A stretch of 64,000 nt of DNA from Tissierella praeacuta DSM 18095 (GCF_900128955.1 NZ_FQTY01000002.1:62001-126000), one strand, 5' to 3'; positions 44,754-55,042 are shown, counted from the stretch's first letter. Numbers and translations are program-made. The notes: generated from the sequence alone by a model not told the origin.

Positions 44754-46748
44754 TTAAAGTTTAACTTGTGATACTATTTCTTCTAAATTCCGGGATACTT
44801 CTCTATTTTTCTCCATTGTATCTTTTATATCAGATATGGCCTCCACTATATTCATATTTTTTTCAGCTATATTGGTAGTTGCAATTGTAGATTCTTCTAC
44901 GGTGCTGGAGATTTCATTCATAGAATTAGATACTTGATTAATAGTGGCAGATAATTCTTCTGAAGTAGCAGATAATTCAGAGAGTATATTATTTAGTGTA
45001 GAACCATCCTCTCTATATTCTTTGACTGCTTTTACCATCATTTCATAATCATTTATAATATCTTTTTCTAAGAAATGTATTAACTCATTTGTATTATTTA
45101 CCAACTGTTCTACAGCCTTAGTTATACTTTCAGTAACATTTTGTATTTTTTCCACTGTATCATGAGAATTTTCAGCTAACTTTCTTATTTCATCAGCTAC
45201 TACGGCAAATCCCCTACCAGATGTACCAGCCCTAGCTGCTTCTATGGCTGCATTCAATGCAAGCAAACTGGTTTGTTCTGATATTTCTAATATGGCATTG
45301 GAAAGTATATTTATTTCATCTACTTTTTTAGAAGATTTAATAGCTTCTTCTATTTCCTTTTTTGTATTAAGGTATATACTCATAGTACTATCCTTTGCTT
45401 CTGTAAATTGACTACTTAAATTTCCAGCCTTACTGCTTATTTCATTGGAAGTAATAGCACCATCCTCCACTTTTTGGGCGAAATCTGATATAGCCTTGTC
45501 AATATCGTTGGTGGATTCTTTTATAGATAAAGCTGTAGCAGTGGTTTCTTCCATTCCTGCCGATAATTCTTCAGTAGTAGCTGAAGTATCCTCTGCTTGA
45601 TTTACTAAGAAATTCAATCTTTCTAAAGTGTCTTTATATACTTGATGATTTGCATTAATAGATTCATTCATGTTTTTCATAAAATCTTTTAGCTTAATGA
45701 TTATATTTTGATAGGAATTATACATTTGACCAATTTCATCTTTTCTGTTTAAATCCTTTTCATCTATTGTATCCAATAAATTAAGATTTCCTATATTTTC
45801 TGCGATTTTAACTGTTTTAACTATTGGTTTTGTAATAGAATTTGATATATATATTGATATAATCAAAGAAAGTACTAGAACAATAATGGTTGTTACAATG
45901 GTATAGAAAATTACATTATCAATAGTGCCTACGGCTTCTTTAACAGATATTGCTAATCCCACTTTCCAGTTGGATTCTAGAATATCTCCAAATAAGAAAA
46001 ATCTGTTTACTCCGTCATAGTCTTTTAATTTCCTATCTCTTATTTTCAAACTATCTTCTTCTATTAATTTTAAAAGGCTTCCATCTAATAATTTATCAAT
46101 ATTTATGTAGTTTCCATCAATAGGTTTAAATTCATCATTAAGATGAGTTAAAAGATTTCCATTATGGTCTATTAGAAATGCATATGAATCTTGTCCTACA
46201 TCTACATTAAGTATTAGATTTACTAAATAATCAATCTTTATATCTGTAGATATAACTCCTTCTTTTCCATCAATTGTTTTAAATGCCTTTGAAATTGTTA
46301 CTACCATATCCTTTGTTTGTGCATCTATATAGGGTTCTGATATATAGAAATCCTTAGTCTTCATTGCACCTATATACCAGCCTCTTTGAGTTGGATCATA
46401 ATCAGGTTTAAATTCACTAGAATCTAAATAATATTGGTCAGAAAAACACATATAATATTCATTTCCTGGATTTCTTTCTGTTGCTTTTTTCAAATAATTA
46501 GAGGCATAATTATATTCAAAATTATTTGTTACTAACATACCATCCATAACTTCAAATAAAGAATCTTTTTGTAAAGACATCCATTTATCTATGTCTTTTG
46601 CTATACTTGTAGTTATTAGCTGGGATTTATCATTGACCTCCTTTTCAAGTTTCAGTATAGATAAGTTAAAGTTAATTATTGAAATAGATAAAATACTAAT
46701 AATACATAATAATGTAGTAAATAAGATTATTTTATTTCTTAATTTCAT
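44754..46748 (-). CDS. Methyl-accepting chemotaxis protein with dCache sensor
   Basis: A 664-residue chemoreceptor. The first membrane helix ([18 protein letters not shown]) leads to an extracellular dCache_1 domain (about 35-290; [20 protein letters not shown] is the ligand-pocket stretch). A second helix ([19 protein letters not shown]) follows, then HAMP ([15 protein letters not shown]) and the signalling hairpin with tip [21 protein letters not shown] choose the ATG at 46748, with AAAGGAG on the minus strand; the upstream in-frame ATG adds 39 residues of unlike composition. It indicates that the organism is motile or uses a chemosensory array. Confidence 0.93.
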   Translation of the reverse strand: MKLRNKIILFTTLLCIISILSISIINFNLSILKLEKEVNDKSQLITTSIAKDIDKWMSLQKDSLFEVMDGMLVTNNFEYNYASNYLKKATERNPGNEYYMCFSDQYYLDSSEFKPDYDPTQRGWYIGAMKTKDFYISEPYIDAQTKDMVVTISKAFKTIDGKEGVISTDIKIDYLVNLILNVDVGQDSYAFLIDHNGNLLTHLNDEFKPIDGNYINIDKLLDGSLLKLIEEDSLKIRDRKLKDYDGVNRFFLFGDILESNWKVGLAISVKEAVGTIDNVIFYTIVTTIIVLVLSLIISIYISNSITKPIVKTVKIAENIGNLNLLDTIDEKDLNRKDEIGQMYNSYQNIIIKLKDFMKNMNESINANHQVYKDTLERLNFLVNQAEDTSATTEELSAGMEETTATALSIKESTNDIDKAISDFAQKVEDGAITSNEISSKAGNLSSQFTEAKDSTMSIYLNTKKEIEEAIKSSKKVDEINILSNAILEISEQTSLLALNAAIEAARAGTSGRGFAVVADEIRKLAENSHDTVEKIQNVTESITKAVEQLVNNTNELIHFLEKDIINDYEMMVKAVKEYREDGSTLNNILSELSATSEELSATINQVSNSMNEISSTVEESTIATTNIAEKNMNIVEAISDIKDTMEKNREVSRNLEEIVSQVKL

Positions 46749-46881
46749 AAACAAAAACTCCTTTCCCTTAATAGGCAATATAGTTATAAGTTTATCAATT
46801 GTTATTCTAAGTATATATAGCCATAATCTTACCTTTTGAAACAATTTTCTAAATTTTCTATACACATTATAATTGCTTTTA

Positions 46882-47514
46882 TCATTGAATTATTTGAACA
46901 TAATTACTTTCATAATTGATAATATTCTTTTTCATATTTTTTTCTTTATCATATTCTACTTTTCTTATAAACCAATCTGGTAATTTAAACTCTATGTGTA
47001 GATAACCTTTAATAAAATCTAATCTTGCTCTTGAAGCATCCCACTTCTGAGGGTGTTCTTTTAAGAATAAAATAAAATCTTCTGCCTTAACTTGAAAAAT
47101 CTTTTTTTCTCCAAATTTTCTACTCTTTATATATCCATCTTTTATCCATCCATAAATTAAACTTGGATCTTTATTTAATAAATATCCAATGTCTCCAGTG
47201 GTTAAGAACTCTCCATTGGCTATTCGGGAAGGACCTAATTGAAGCTGTATTGCCTTTTTTTTAATAGCATTATTACTTCTATTCAATTGTTTCGATATTT
47301 TTTCCATGGGTTCATGTCCCCATTTTTCAATTAAGTAATTTATCTCTTCTTCTTTCCATTTTTTCATAGTGTTTGTTAGGTTTAAGCGTTTTGCTTTTTT
47401 AAATATAGAATTGCGACTTCTTTTCAATTTATTTTCAATTTCTTCTATATTTTTGGTTCCATAGTTATCCTTTAAATACTGTATTTCATCGTCATTCCAT
47501 TTTCTATAAATCAT
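46882..47514 (-). CDS. Putative DNA-binding protein with two SANT/Myb-like repeats and a MerR-like helix-turn-helix
   Basis: A 210-residue protein of unknown function. Two tandem SANT/Myb-like repeats are visible: [20 protein letters not shown] with [15 protein letters not shown], and [20 protein letters not shown] with [16 protein letters not shown] third module, [20 protein letters not shown] with [11 protein letters not shown], looks like an excisionase/MerR-type HTH. Such proteins appear in Bacillota chromosomes and phages. It lies between the chemoreceptor and the sensor kinase on the same strand, with gaps of 44 bp and more, and has no obvious link to either. Confidence 0.75.
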   Translation of the reverse strand: MIYRKWNDDEIQYLKDNYGTKNIEEIENKLKRSRNSIFKKAKRLNLTNTMKKWKEEEINYLIEKWGHEPMEKISKQLNRSNNAIKKKAIQLQLGPSRIANGEFLTTGDIGYLLNKDPSLIYGWIKDGYIKSRKFGEKKIFQVKAEDFILFLKEHPQKWDASRARLDFIKGYLHIEFKLPDWFIRKVEYDKEKNMKKNIINYESNYVQIIQ

Positions 47515-47558
47515 CTTATCCCTCTTTTCCTTATGAAAATTAATATTATAACTTAGTT

Positions 47559-48755
47559 CTAATAAGAATCTTTTTGTTGGAAAGGTAGTTTTATAGTAAA
47601 TTTAGCACCTTGCCATTGGCTTTCACTGGCTGTTATTAAGCCATTGTACTTATTTGTAACAATATCATATGCTATGGTTAACCCTAATCCTGTTCCTGCC
47701 ACTAATCCTTTTGTGGTAAAAAAGGGTTCAAATAATTTACATTTTACCTCTTCAGAAAATCCCATTCCACTATCTTCTACTTCACACACTAGGTACATAT
47801 TTTCTTTATAAGTTTTAATCTTTAAATTATTGGAGATTGTTTGTCCAGTTTGGGAATGTAACTCTATCTTTTTTCTAATTTCGTAAATAGCATTTTTTAT
47901 AATGTTTAAAAGGACTTGACTTATTTCTATTTTATTGCATAAAATAGAAGGTAAATCTTTAGAAAGTTCTAATTCTACTTCATCAAAAATCTTCATATCT
48001 AAGCTTAATATATTTAATACATAATATATAATTTCATTAAAGTTTTCTTCATTCAATCCTACTAATTTAGATAATTCCTTACTTTGCATTAGTTTAATTA
48101 TTTCATTTTGTTTAAGTATTTGAGAGTTTAAACCCTCTATATGTTTTTCTTTATCATCTAAAGCCTTCACTATAGATTGAAATTGTTTTTCGTACTCTAA
48201 TTTCGAAAAAATACTTGAAAACATTTCAGCTGTGATTTTTAATAAAAACTCACAATCCTTATCCCAGATTTTATTTTCAAATATATTATCTAAACCTAAA
48301 TAACCAATTAAGTTATCATTATAGATTAGGGGCAATACAATAAGTGATTTGACATTTTGCTTGAATAGAGTTTCCTTTTCTGTCTCGGCTTCTTCTGGCA
48401 TATGCTCTACATTACTGACAATAATACTTTTATTATCCTTTAGTTTTTTAAACCACCATGGAAAAAATTTAGTTTTCAAATCTTGCAAATTATCTTTTTC
48501 AGAACTAACACCTTTAGCACACCATTCATAAACATTATCCATATATTTAAAATCATCTCTAAATAAAAACACATATGCTCTGGAGGAGTCAGTATTCTCC
48601 CCTAATTCTTCTAAACATTTTTCTATTAAATAGTCTTCACCTAATTTAATATTTATTAATTTAGATGATATGCTGGAGAATACCTCCAAAAATATTTTAG
48701 CTTCTTTAATACATTTCTCGTAGCTAATATCTTCAAGATTATTGTTTTTCACCAT
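47559..48755 (-). CDS. GAF-domain sensor kinase-like protein without an evident H-box
   Basis: A 398-residue cytosolic protein. A GAF domain (about 35-190; RAYVFLFRDD, SLIVLPLIYNDNLIGYLGLD) is followed by a coiled coil and a GHKL ATPase: N-box LLNIIKNAIYEIRKK, G1 VEDSGMGFSEEV, F-box FEPFFTTKG, G2 GTGLGLTIAYD. Between the coiled coil and the ATPase, where NtrB-type kinases have the phospho-accepting HE(I/L)xNP motif, no such His is seen (KLMQSKELSKLVGLNEENFN). It may be an atypical or inactive kinase. GGGAGGAAAGG precedes the start. No membrane helix. Confidence 0.8.
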   Translation of the reverse strand: MVKNNNLEDISYEKCIKEAKIFLEVFSSISSKLINIKLGEDYLIEKCLEELGENTDSSRAYVFLFRDDFKYMDNVYEWCAKGVSSEKDNLQDLKTKFFPWWFKKLKDNKSIIVSNVEHMPEEAETEKETLFKQNVKSLIVLPLIYNDNLIGYLGLDNIFENKIWDKDCEFLLKITAEMFSSIFSKLEYEKQFQSIVKALDDKEKHIEGLNSQILKQNEIIKLMQSKELSKLVGLNEENFNEIIYYVLNILSLDMKIFDEVELELSKDLPSILCNKIEISQVLLNIIKNAIYEIRKKIELHSQTGQTISNNLKIKTYKENMYLVCEVEDSGMGFSEEVKCKLFEPFFTTKGLVAGTGLGLTIAYDIVTNKYNGLITASESQWQGAKFTIKLPFQQKDSY

Positions 48756-49251
48756 ATTCCTTTCCTCCCTTTATATTTATATAGTTAAAACAATTTTTAT
48801 AAAAGTTTATTAATAAAATTTTAATATTTTAAATCATATTATCTATAATTTCCGTCAGGTTATAGATTTCAAGCACTGTTATTTCCTAAATTTATAATTT
48901 TAGAAAAATAAAAAAGCCCATAATAAAAGAAAGTATGATCTTTTATTATGGGCTTTTTAAATTACAAAGGTTTCCTTTGGTTTAAATAGTTGTTCCATAA
49001 TTATATAATTTTAATTTTAAGATTTTCATAATTTTAGATTTAAGTCTAGCTTATACATATGTATATCCATACTTATTTATCTAATATTTAACAAAATAAT
49101 TTATTACAACTTTATCATATACTAAGGAGGTTTAAAAGTCAAGTTTCTCTTTTTTATACTATGGTAAAATCCAAATAGTTTAATAAAATTATAACAAATA
49201 AAATCCATTATGATATAATACCATTAATATTTTGATAAAGGGGATGGGAAT
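48756..49251. other. Intergenic region with an orphan hairpin
   Basis: This interval of 496 bases separates divergent genes. It holds one strong terminator-like hairpin (48911-48958) that ends no annotated gene, and otherwise AT-rich sequence. A -10-like TATAAT lies at about 49212 ahead of the ABC transporter. An unannotated small RNA in either direction is possible. Confidence 0.5.
48911..48958. terminator. Orphan bidirectional terminator
   Basis: A perfect 20-bp stem (48911-48930 with 48939-48958, GCCCATAATAAAAGA core) with A and T tracts at the ends. Neither flanking gene ends here. Confidence 0.75.
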
Positions 49252-50031
49252 ATGGAGCCAATAATAAAAATAAGGGATTTAAGAAAGAGCTATGGGACTA
49301 GAGAAGTTTTAAAGGGAATTAACTTAGATATATATAATGGGGAAATAATAGGATATATAGGACCTAATGGAGCTGGGAAAAGCACTACTGTAAAAATCAT
49401 GCTGGGTTTAGTGGGAGAATATTCTGGAGATATAAATATATTTGGAAAAGATATAAGGAATGGAGAAGCGGAATATAAAAAGAAAATTGGCTATGTACCA
49501 GAAACTGCTGAGATTTATGAGAACCTTACAGCAAGGGAATATCTTACCTTTATAGGAGAACTTTATGGAATGGAATACGAAGTTGCAAATAAGAAGGCAG
49601 AGAAATTAATGGAGTTATTTGGCATTAAGAACGTTTATGATGCAAGGATTAGCTCATATTCAAAAGGAATGAAGCAGAAAGCAGTTATAATATCAGCTTT
49701 GATTAATGACCCAGACATTCTCTTTCTAGATGAACCTTTATCTGGAATGGATGCAAATAGTGTTATGGTGTTTAAAGAAGTATTAGCAGAATTATCTAGA
49801 AGAGGAAAGACCATATTCTACTCTTCCCATATCATGGAGGTTGTAGAAAAAATCAGCAGCAGAATAATACTTATAAATAAGGGAGAAATAGTAGTAGATG
49901 GAAGTTTTAAAGATTTAAAAAGCAGCTCTATGGATGGCTCCTTAGAGGAAATTTTCAATCAACTAACAGGGTTTAATGAACATGAGAAAATAGCTAAAGA
50001 CATAGTATCCACCATAGAAGAGGTGATATAG
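49252..50031 (+). CDS. ABC transporter ATP-binding protein
   Basis: A 259-residue ATPase of the ABC-2 exporter type: Walker A GPNGAGKST, Q-loop region YVPETAEIYENLT, signature YSKGMKQK, Walker B ILFLDEPLSG, switch His in YSSHIMEVVEK. The product ends where the permease gene begins (stop followed at once by GTG), so both are translated together. AAGGGGATGGG precedes ATG 49252. The pair probably exports a lipid, peptide or drug. Confidence 0.92.
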   Translation: MEPIIKIRDLRKSYGTREVLKGINLDIYNGEIIGYIGPNGAGKSTTVKIMLGLVGEYSGDINIFGKDIRNGEAEYKKKIGYVPETAEIYENLTAREYLTFIGELYGMEYEVANKKAEKLMELFGIKNVYDARISSYSKGMKQKAVIISALINDPDILFLDEPLSGMDANSVMVFKEVLAELSRRGKTIFYSSHIMEVVEKISSRIILINKGEIVVDGSFKDLKSSSMDGSLEEIFNQLTGFNEHEKIAKDIVSTIEEVI

Positions 50032-51657
50032 GTGAAGGATTTTAAAATATTAAAATTTCTGGATATTTTTAAATGGTTATTTGAAAAAATGGGTGTAGAT
50101 TATCAGATTATGAGAAAGATACTTAATGTGAAGCTAATATTAGACGGAAGAAGAGTTTCTACTGTTATAAACAATAGAAATAAGAAAAAAGAAGAGGAAA
50201 CTGACAATAAAAATAATTTTTTAAAATCTTTAGGTGTATATATATTAATGGGGTTTTTTTTAATTTTCTTTATAGTAATAGGAGAAAATTATTTATTTCA
50301 GATGAGTTTTATATTTGGGGTTATTATGTTTTTATTGATGACCTCTTTAATGGCTGATTTTAGTTCTGTGTTACTTGATGTAAAGGATAAGGAAATATTG
50401 CTCTCTAAGCCAGTGAATAGTATAACATTAAATATGGCTAAAATAATTCATATATTTATATATATTAGTGCCATTACATTAGCAATTTCAGGACCATCAC
50501 TTGTTGTATCTATAGTAAGACATGGAAGGATATTTTTTTCTATATATTTAATGGAGGTTATTTTAATAGCATTATTTATAATTATAATTACAGCACTTAT
50601 TTATCTTTTAGTTCTTAGATTCTTTAGTGGTGAAAAGTTAAAAGATATAATTAATTATGTTCAAATAGGATTAACTATAGTTATGTCCATAGGATATCAA
50701 TTAATAGGCAAACTTTTTAACTTAATAGATATACATAATATAGATTTTAAGCCTAGTATATGGAAATACTTTTTTCCTCCAATATGGTTTTCTGCACCCT
50801 TTGAGTTGATTTTAAACGATAATCGAGAGATGTATATTATTATTTATTCCATACTTGCAGTAGTAGTTCCCATATTATCAATTATAATCTATATTAAACT
50901 GATACCAGTGTTTGAAAGAAATCTACAAAAGTTAAACAGTGTTGAAGGGCATACTAAGGATAGGAATAAATCTATTATTTTCATATCAAGAATATTTTGT
51001 AGAGATAAAGATGAAAGAACTTTTTATAGATTTGCAACAAATATGTTGAAGAACGAAAGAACATTTAAACTAAAGGTTTATCCAAGTTTAGGAATATCCA
51101 TTATATTTCCTTTTTTAACTATAATTACCATGGGTAGGAGGGAGTTCTTAAATATAGCTAATACAAAGAGTTATTTGTGTATTTATATGGTATTTGTCAT
51201 GATACCTACTGTAATATCATCCTTAGGTTATTCTGGTAATTATAAAGGTTCATGGATATATGAAACTATACCTATTAAAGATAAATCTACTATTTATAAA
51301 GGAACAGTTAAAGCAGCTATTTTGAATTTATTTATTCCTGTATATGCTTTAGTAAGTTTAGTATTTTTAATTATTTATAAGATGAAAATAGTTGATGAAA
51401 TCATAGTAGTGGGAATAAATATATTGCTTTTTACAAGTATTGTATTTAATATTTTTGATAGCAATTTACCCTTCTCTAAATCCTTTGAAGTAGGAGAGAA
51501 GCCAGAAGGTGGAGGAAAGGGAATTTTCTCTTTGGTTATAATGGGGGCGTTTGTACTGGGACATTTTATACTGACTAAAATTCCTTATGGTACATATATT
51601 TATATTCCTATTGGATTAATCATAAGTAAAATTATTTGGAATAAATGTATTGTTTAG
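50032..51657 (+). CDS. ABC-2 type permease
   Basis: A 541-residue membrane protein with about 10-12 helices in two groups (about 65-290 and 360-541), split by a charged cytosolic stretch (LQKLNSVEGHTKDRNKS). The segment DFSSVLLDVKDKEILLSKPV is typical of large ABC-2-like permeases of Bacillota that pair with single ATPases. GTG 50032 follows GAGGTGATATAG. It completes the exporter begun upstream. A terminator follows at 51673. Substrate unknown. Confidence 0.85.
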   Translation: MKDFKILKFLDIFKWLFEKMGVDYQIMRKILNVKLILDGRRVSTVINNRNKKKEEETDNKNNFLKSLGVYILMGFFLIFFIVIGENYLFQMSFIFGVIMFLLMTSLMADFSSVLLDVKDKEILLSKPVNSITLNMAKIIHIFIYISAITLAISGPSLVVSIVRHGRIFFSIYLMEVILIALFIIIITALIYLLVLRFFSGEKLKDIINYVQIGLTIVMSIGYQLIGKLFNLIDIHNIDFKPSIWKYFFPPIWFSAPFELILNDNREMYIIIYSILAVVVPILSIIIYIKLIPVFERNLQKLNSVEGHTKDRNKSIIFISRIFCRDKDERTFYRFATNMLKNERTFKLKVYPSLGISIIFPFLTIITMGRREFLNIANTKSYLCIYMVFVMIPTVISSLGYSGNYKGSWIYETIPIKDKSTIYKGTVKAAILNLFIPVYALVSLVFLIIYKMKIVDEIIVVGINILLFTSIVFNIFDSNLPFSKSFEVGEKPEGGGKGIFSLVIMGAFVLGHFILTKIPYGTYIYIPIGLIISKIIWNKCIV

Positions 51658-51672
51658 GATAATTCTATTGAT

Positions 51673-51708
51673 GCTGTAATGAAATTTAATTTCATTACAG
51701 CCCTTTTT
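51673..51708 (+). terminator. Terminator after the ABC-2 permease
   Basis: A perfect 13-bp stem GCTGTAATGAAAT/ATTTCATTACAGC with a 3-nt loop and a T-run. Confidence 0.88.
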
Positions 51709-51867
51709 ATTTTATAATGAGCATATAACTTACTATATATTAATTCAATTATTCTTAACTAGGAATTTCTTAATATTCAATTAGTTTTTATATAAGAAGT
51801 TACAACTATTATAGCAATTATGATACAATAAAGACATAAATAATAAGGCGATTGTTAGTTTGAAAGG

Positions 51868-53460
51868 ATGGGGCAATTGAAAAAGGGGATACATAAATTA
51901 ACTGCCAAAATTGACAACTTAGAGAGAGTAAGAAAACTATATATTTTTTTGCTTATCTTTTCTATAGTATTTCTATTAGCTATTATAAACTATTTTTATA
52001 TATCTACCTTTAAAGATGTAAAAATATTATATGCCCAATATATTAAAGAACGTATTATAAACATAAAAAAAGATTTTCTAAAGGATTCTGTTAATAATAT
52101 GATAAATAATATTGAGCAAACGCAAGCTGAGATAATAGAAACTAATAAGAAGCGTGTAGACAGAGCCACTAAGGTTATATCAGAATATCATCAGTTAAAA
52201 CAAGGAGATTTTTTGAAAAAAACTATTGATTATTTTGAAATAGGAACTACAAAGGAATCTTTTAGTATACTCATATTAAATAGAGATTTAGATGAAGTTT
52301 TATATCAAAATAATATAGATCATAGGATAGATATTGGAGGTATTCATTCTTATATTGAGAATTTAAAGAAGGATTTCATAGCTTATAACGAAGATAATTA
52401 TGGAGGATACTATATTCTTTATGGTGTAACTAAAGATTATATAAAAGATGCCACTACAGAATCTATAAAAAAACGCATACATAAAGATAGCTTCGAAAAT
52501 GATGCTTATATTTGGATAAATGAGGTTATAAATTATGATGGGGGAGATAATTATGCTATTCGGCGTATTCATCCAAATTTAAAAGACACAGAAGGTATAT
52601 ATTTATCTACAAAGATGCAGGATATTAATGGAAATCATCCCTATCTGACGGAACTCAATGGAATTAAAGAAAATGGAGAGGTATATTTTACTTATTTTTT
52701 TAAAAAGAAAACATGTGATGAAGTTGCTGAAAAGTTAACTTATGCAAAATTATATAAAGATTATAATTGGATTATAGCCATGGGAATTTATTTTGATGAT
52801 ATCCAACCATATATAGATGAGATTTCTAAGGATGGAGATAAAGCTATTTCTAAAATTACTACATTGATAATTATCCTATCATTAGTGTTGATTTTTATAG
52901 GGATTTTAATAGTGTTAATCTTAGAGCATTGGTATTACAAAAACTCTAATAAAGAATTAAGAGAAGAATTAAATATAGATGAACTTACTAAGGCCTTTAA
53001 CAGAAGAGCTGCTACAAAAAAGTTAGAAGAAATATTCTATTTATTTAGAAGATATAATTATGTTTATACAATTATTTTCTTTGATATAGATGATTTCAAG
53101 CAAATTAATGATAATTATGGACATGATGTGGGAGATATAGTTTTAACTAATATTGTAGAAATCATAAATAAGTCTACAAGAAGGACAGATTTTCTTTATA
53201 GATGGGGGGGAGAAGAATTTCTTCTTATTTGTGAAGGGCTGAAAGAAGAACATTTAGAATCATTTACAGATAAAATTTTAAAGGATATAGAAAGTTTTGA
53301 GTATGAATCTGAAGGAAAAAAATATCATGTAACTATTTCAATAGGTGCTTCCTATTTCACTGAAGATGATGAAAACTTTTTATCTGCAATCAAAAGAGCT
53401 GACATGGCATTATACAAATCTAAAAAATCAGGGAAAAATAGAGCTACACTTGATATATAA
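51868..53460 (+). CDS. Diguanylate cyclase with extracellular Cache sensor
   Basis: A 530-residue membrane protein that would make cyclic di-GMP. Helix 1 is IFLLIFSIVFLLAIINYFYI (about 27-46); a large external Cache-type domain (about 50-325) with NDAYIWINEVINYDGGDNYA follows; helix 2 is TTLIIILSLVLIFIGILIV. The GGDEF domain has the active motif RWGGEEF (445-451) and the metal Asp in FFDIDDFKQIND. No RxxD inhibitory site is evident ahead of the motif. ATG 51868 is near AAAGG; a TTG at 51877 is an alternative. RtcB starts 25 bp downstream. Confidence 0.92.
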   Translation: MGQLKKGIHKLTAKIDNLERVRKLYIFLLIFSIVFLLAIINYFYISTFKDVKILYAQYIKERIINIKKDFLKDSVNNMINNIEQTQAEIIETNKKRVDRATKVISEYHQLKQGDFLKKTIDYFEIGTTKESFSILILNRDLDEVLYQNNIDHRIDIGGIHSYIENLKKDFIAYNEDNYGGYYILYGVTKDYIKDATTESIKKRIHKDSFENDAYIWINEVINYDGGDNYAIRRIHPNLKDTEGIYLSTKMQDINGNHPYLTELNGIKENGEVYFTYFFKKKTCDEVAEKLTYAKLYKDYNWIIAMGIYFDDIQPYIDEISKDGDKAISKITTLIIILSLVLIFIGILIVLILEHWYYKNSNKELREELNIDELTKAFNRRAATKKLEEIFYLFRRYNYVYTIIFFDIDDFKQINDNYGHDVGDIVLTNIVEIINKSTRRTDFLYRWGGEEFLLICEGLKEEHLESFTDKILKDIESFEYESEGKKYHVTISIGASYFTEDDENFLSAIKRADMALYKSKKSGKNRATLDI

Positions 53461-53485
53461 TATGATTAAATATAGAGGTGATTAA

Positions 53486-54700
53486 ATGGAATTAAAAGGA
53501 AAATATAATATAGCTAAAGTATTTACAGACAATTTAGAAGACGGAGCAAGAGAACAAATAATAGAGTTATTAAATCAAGATTTTATAAAGGACTCAAAAG
53601 TTCGAATAATGCCAGATGTTCATCAAGGTATGGGCTGTGTAATAGGTTTTACTGCTAATATGGGAGATAAGGTAATACCTAATATTGTGGGAGTGGACAT
53701 AGGATGTGGCATGCTTACTGTTGAACTTGGCAATATAGATATGGACTTACCAAGATTAGACGATATAATAAATAAAAAGATTCCTTCTGGAAAATCCACA
53801 CATATGGAAAGAAAGTTTAAATTTGATAAATTCAATGATTTATACTGCTTTAGGGATTTGAAGGATACTAAAAGAATAGAAAGAAGTATAGGAACCTTAG
53901 GTGGTGGCAATCATTTTATAGAAGTTGGAGTAGATAGTAAGAACAATAAATATTTGGTAATTCATTCAGGCAGTAGAAATCTAGGGAAGCAAGTTGCTGA
54001 AATTTATCAAAGATTAGCAATAGATTTATGTAGTGGGAAAGGCGATTATTTTATTAAAAGGGAAGAAATAATTGCTAGTTATAAAGCAGAAGGTAGGAGA
54101 AAGGAAATAAAGAAAGTTTTAGAGGAACTAAAGAAGGAATACGATGAACTCAAACCTAAATATCCTAAGTCCTTATGTTATTTAACTGGAGAATATAGAG
54201 AAAAGTATTTACATGATATGAAGATATGTCAAGAATATGCAAGTTTAAATCGTGAAATGATGGCAGATATTATATTAAATAATTTATTTGGAAAAGGACT
54301 TAATGAGTTTACCTACTTTGAAACCATTCATAACTATATTAATTTCAAGGATAATATTATAAGGAAAGGTGCTATATCCGCCTATGAAGGAGAAAAGATT
54401 TTAATTCCTATGAATATGAGAGATGGCTCTATAATTGCAGTTGGAAAGGGTAATGCTGATTGGAACTATTCTGCTCCCCATGGAGCAGGAAGACTTATGA
54501 GCAGAAATGTTGCAAAGGAAGCAATTACTATGGATAAGTTTAAGAAAAGTATGGAGGGAATTTATTCTACTTCAATAAATGAACATACATTAGATGAAAG
54601 CCCCTTTGCTTATAAACCAATGGAGGAAATAGTGAATAATATTGCTGAAACTGCAGAGATAGTAAATATAATAAAGCCAATTTATAATTTTAAAGCATAA
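53486..54700 (+). CDS. rtcB: RtcB family RNA ligase
   Basis: A GTP- and Mn-dependent ligase that joins 2',3'-cyclic phosphate and 5'-OH RNA ends. The 404-residue product has the family marks: MPDVHQGMGCVIGFT, VGVDIGCGM, GGGNHFIEVG, VIHSGSRNLGKQV and SAPHGAGRLMSR, with the metal Cys (C of DIGCG) and His residues and the guanylylated His in the late AISAYEGEKILIPMNMRDGS-to-SAPHGAG region. No archease gene lies beside it. It belongs to the shorter bacterial RtcB branch. TAGAGGTG precedes ATG 53486. Confidence 0.94.
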   Translation: MELKGKYNIAKVFTDNLEDGAREQIIELLNQDFIKDSKVRIMPDVHQGMGCVIGFTANMGDKVIPNIVGVDIGCGMLTVELGNIDMDLPRLDDIINKKIPSGKSTHMERKFKFDKFNDLYCFRDLKDTKRIERSIGTLGGGNHFIEVGVDSKNNKYLVIHSGSRNLGKQVAEIYQRLAIDLCSGKGDYFIKREEIIASYKAEGRRKEIKKVLEELKKEYDELKPKYPKSLCYLTGEYREKYLHDMKICQEYASLNREMMADIILNNLFGKGLNEFTYFETIHNYINFKDNIIRKGAISAYEGEKILIPMNMRDGSIIAVGKGNADWNYSAPHGAGRLMSRNVAKEAITMDKFKKSMEGIYSTSINEHTLDESPFAYKPMEEIVNNIAETAEIVNIIKPIYNFKA

Positions 54701-54728
54701 AAAATAATTAATAAAATATTTTTTGCTG

Positions 54729-54757
54729 TTGACATATTTAATTTTATATGCTAATAT
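54729..54757 (+). promoter_or_regulatory. Promoter of the methionine operon
   Basis: Consensus TTGACA (54729-54734), a 17-bp spacer and TAATAT (54752-54757), 25 bp before the first riboswitch. Confidence 0.7.
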
Positions 54758-54781
54758 CATTTTAATAATTTAATAGTTTTC

Positions 54782-54867
54782 CTTATCAAGAGTTAGGGTA
54801 GAGAATTAGCTCTATGACCCTACGCCAACCTGCCATTAGGTAAGGTGGTTCTGCTAATGCCGATAAG
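54782..54867 (+). promoter_or_regulatory. SAM-I/IV-family variant riboswitch (first of two)
   Basis: P1 is CTTATC (54782-54787) with GATAAG (54862-54867). It keeps AAGAG after P1, GCTCTATGA in the P3 region, GCCAACC and a 3' GCTAATGCC, which relate it to the SAM-I superfamily, yet it lacks the GGCCCGATGAAA of canonical S-boxes. GCTAATGC (54853-54860) can pair with GCATTAGC (54896-54903) in the terminator, giving a clear antiterminator switch. Class assignment is from pattern memory only. Confidence 0.65.
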
Positions 54868-54885
54868 ATGATTTAATAGAAAATC

Positions 54886-54917
54886 AACCTTCTTAGCATT
54901 AGCTAAGAAGGTTTTTT
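54886..54917 (+). terminator. Expression-platform terminator of the first riboswitch
   Basis: A 12-bp stem AACCTTCTTAGC/GCTAAGAAGGTT with a 4-nt loop and six Ts. Confidence 0.85.
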
Positions 54918-54937
54918 AAATTACAATTTAATATTTT

Positions 54938-55042
54938 CTTATCTAGAGAGGTGGAGGGACTGGCCCGATGAAACCCGGCAACAATTTTAAGCTATAAGCT
55001 TAAAAAATGTGCTAATTCCTGCAGTGAAAACTGAGAGATAAG
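54938..55042 (+). promoter_or_regulatory. SAM-I (S-box) riboswitch (second of two)
   Basis: A canonical S-box: P1 CTTATC (54938-54943) with GATAAG (55037-55042), AGAGAGGTGGAGGGACTGGC, CCGATGAAACCCGGCAAC, and the 3' GTGCTAATTCC-TGCAG and GAGAGATAAG elements. AGATAAGAAG (55036-55045) can pair perfectly with CTTCTTATCT (55078-55087) as antiterminator. SAM binding would hold P1 and allow termination. Confidence 0.93.

Noticed and set aside
46882-48755. Prophage remnant suggested by the SANT-repeat gene
   Set aside because: No integrase, structural or lysis gene and no attachment repeats were seen; the neighbours are ordinary signalling genes.
54782-54917. First methionine leader hairpin as a canonical S-box
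   Set aside because: The GGCCCGATGAAA core is missing, so it was called a SAM-I/IV-family variant rather than a standard SAM-I.
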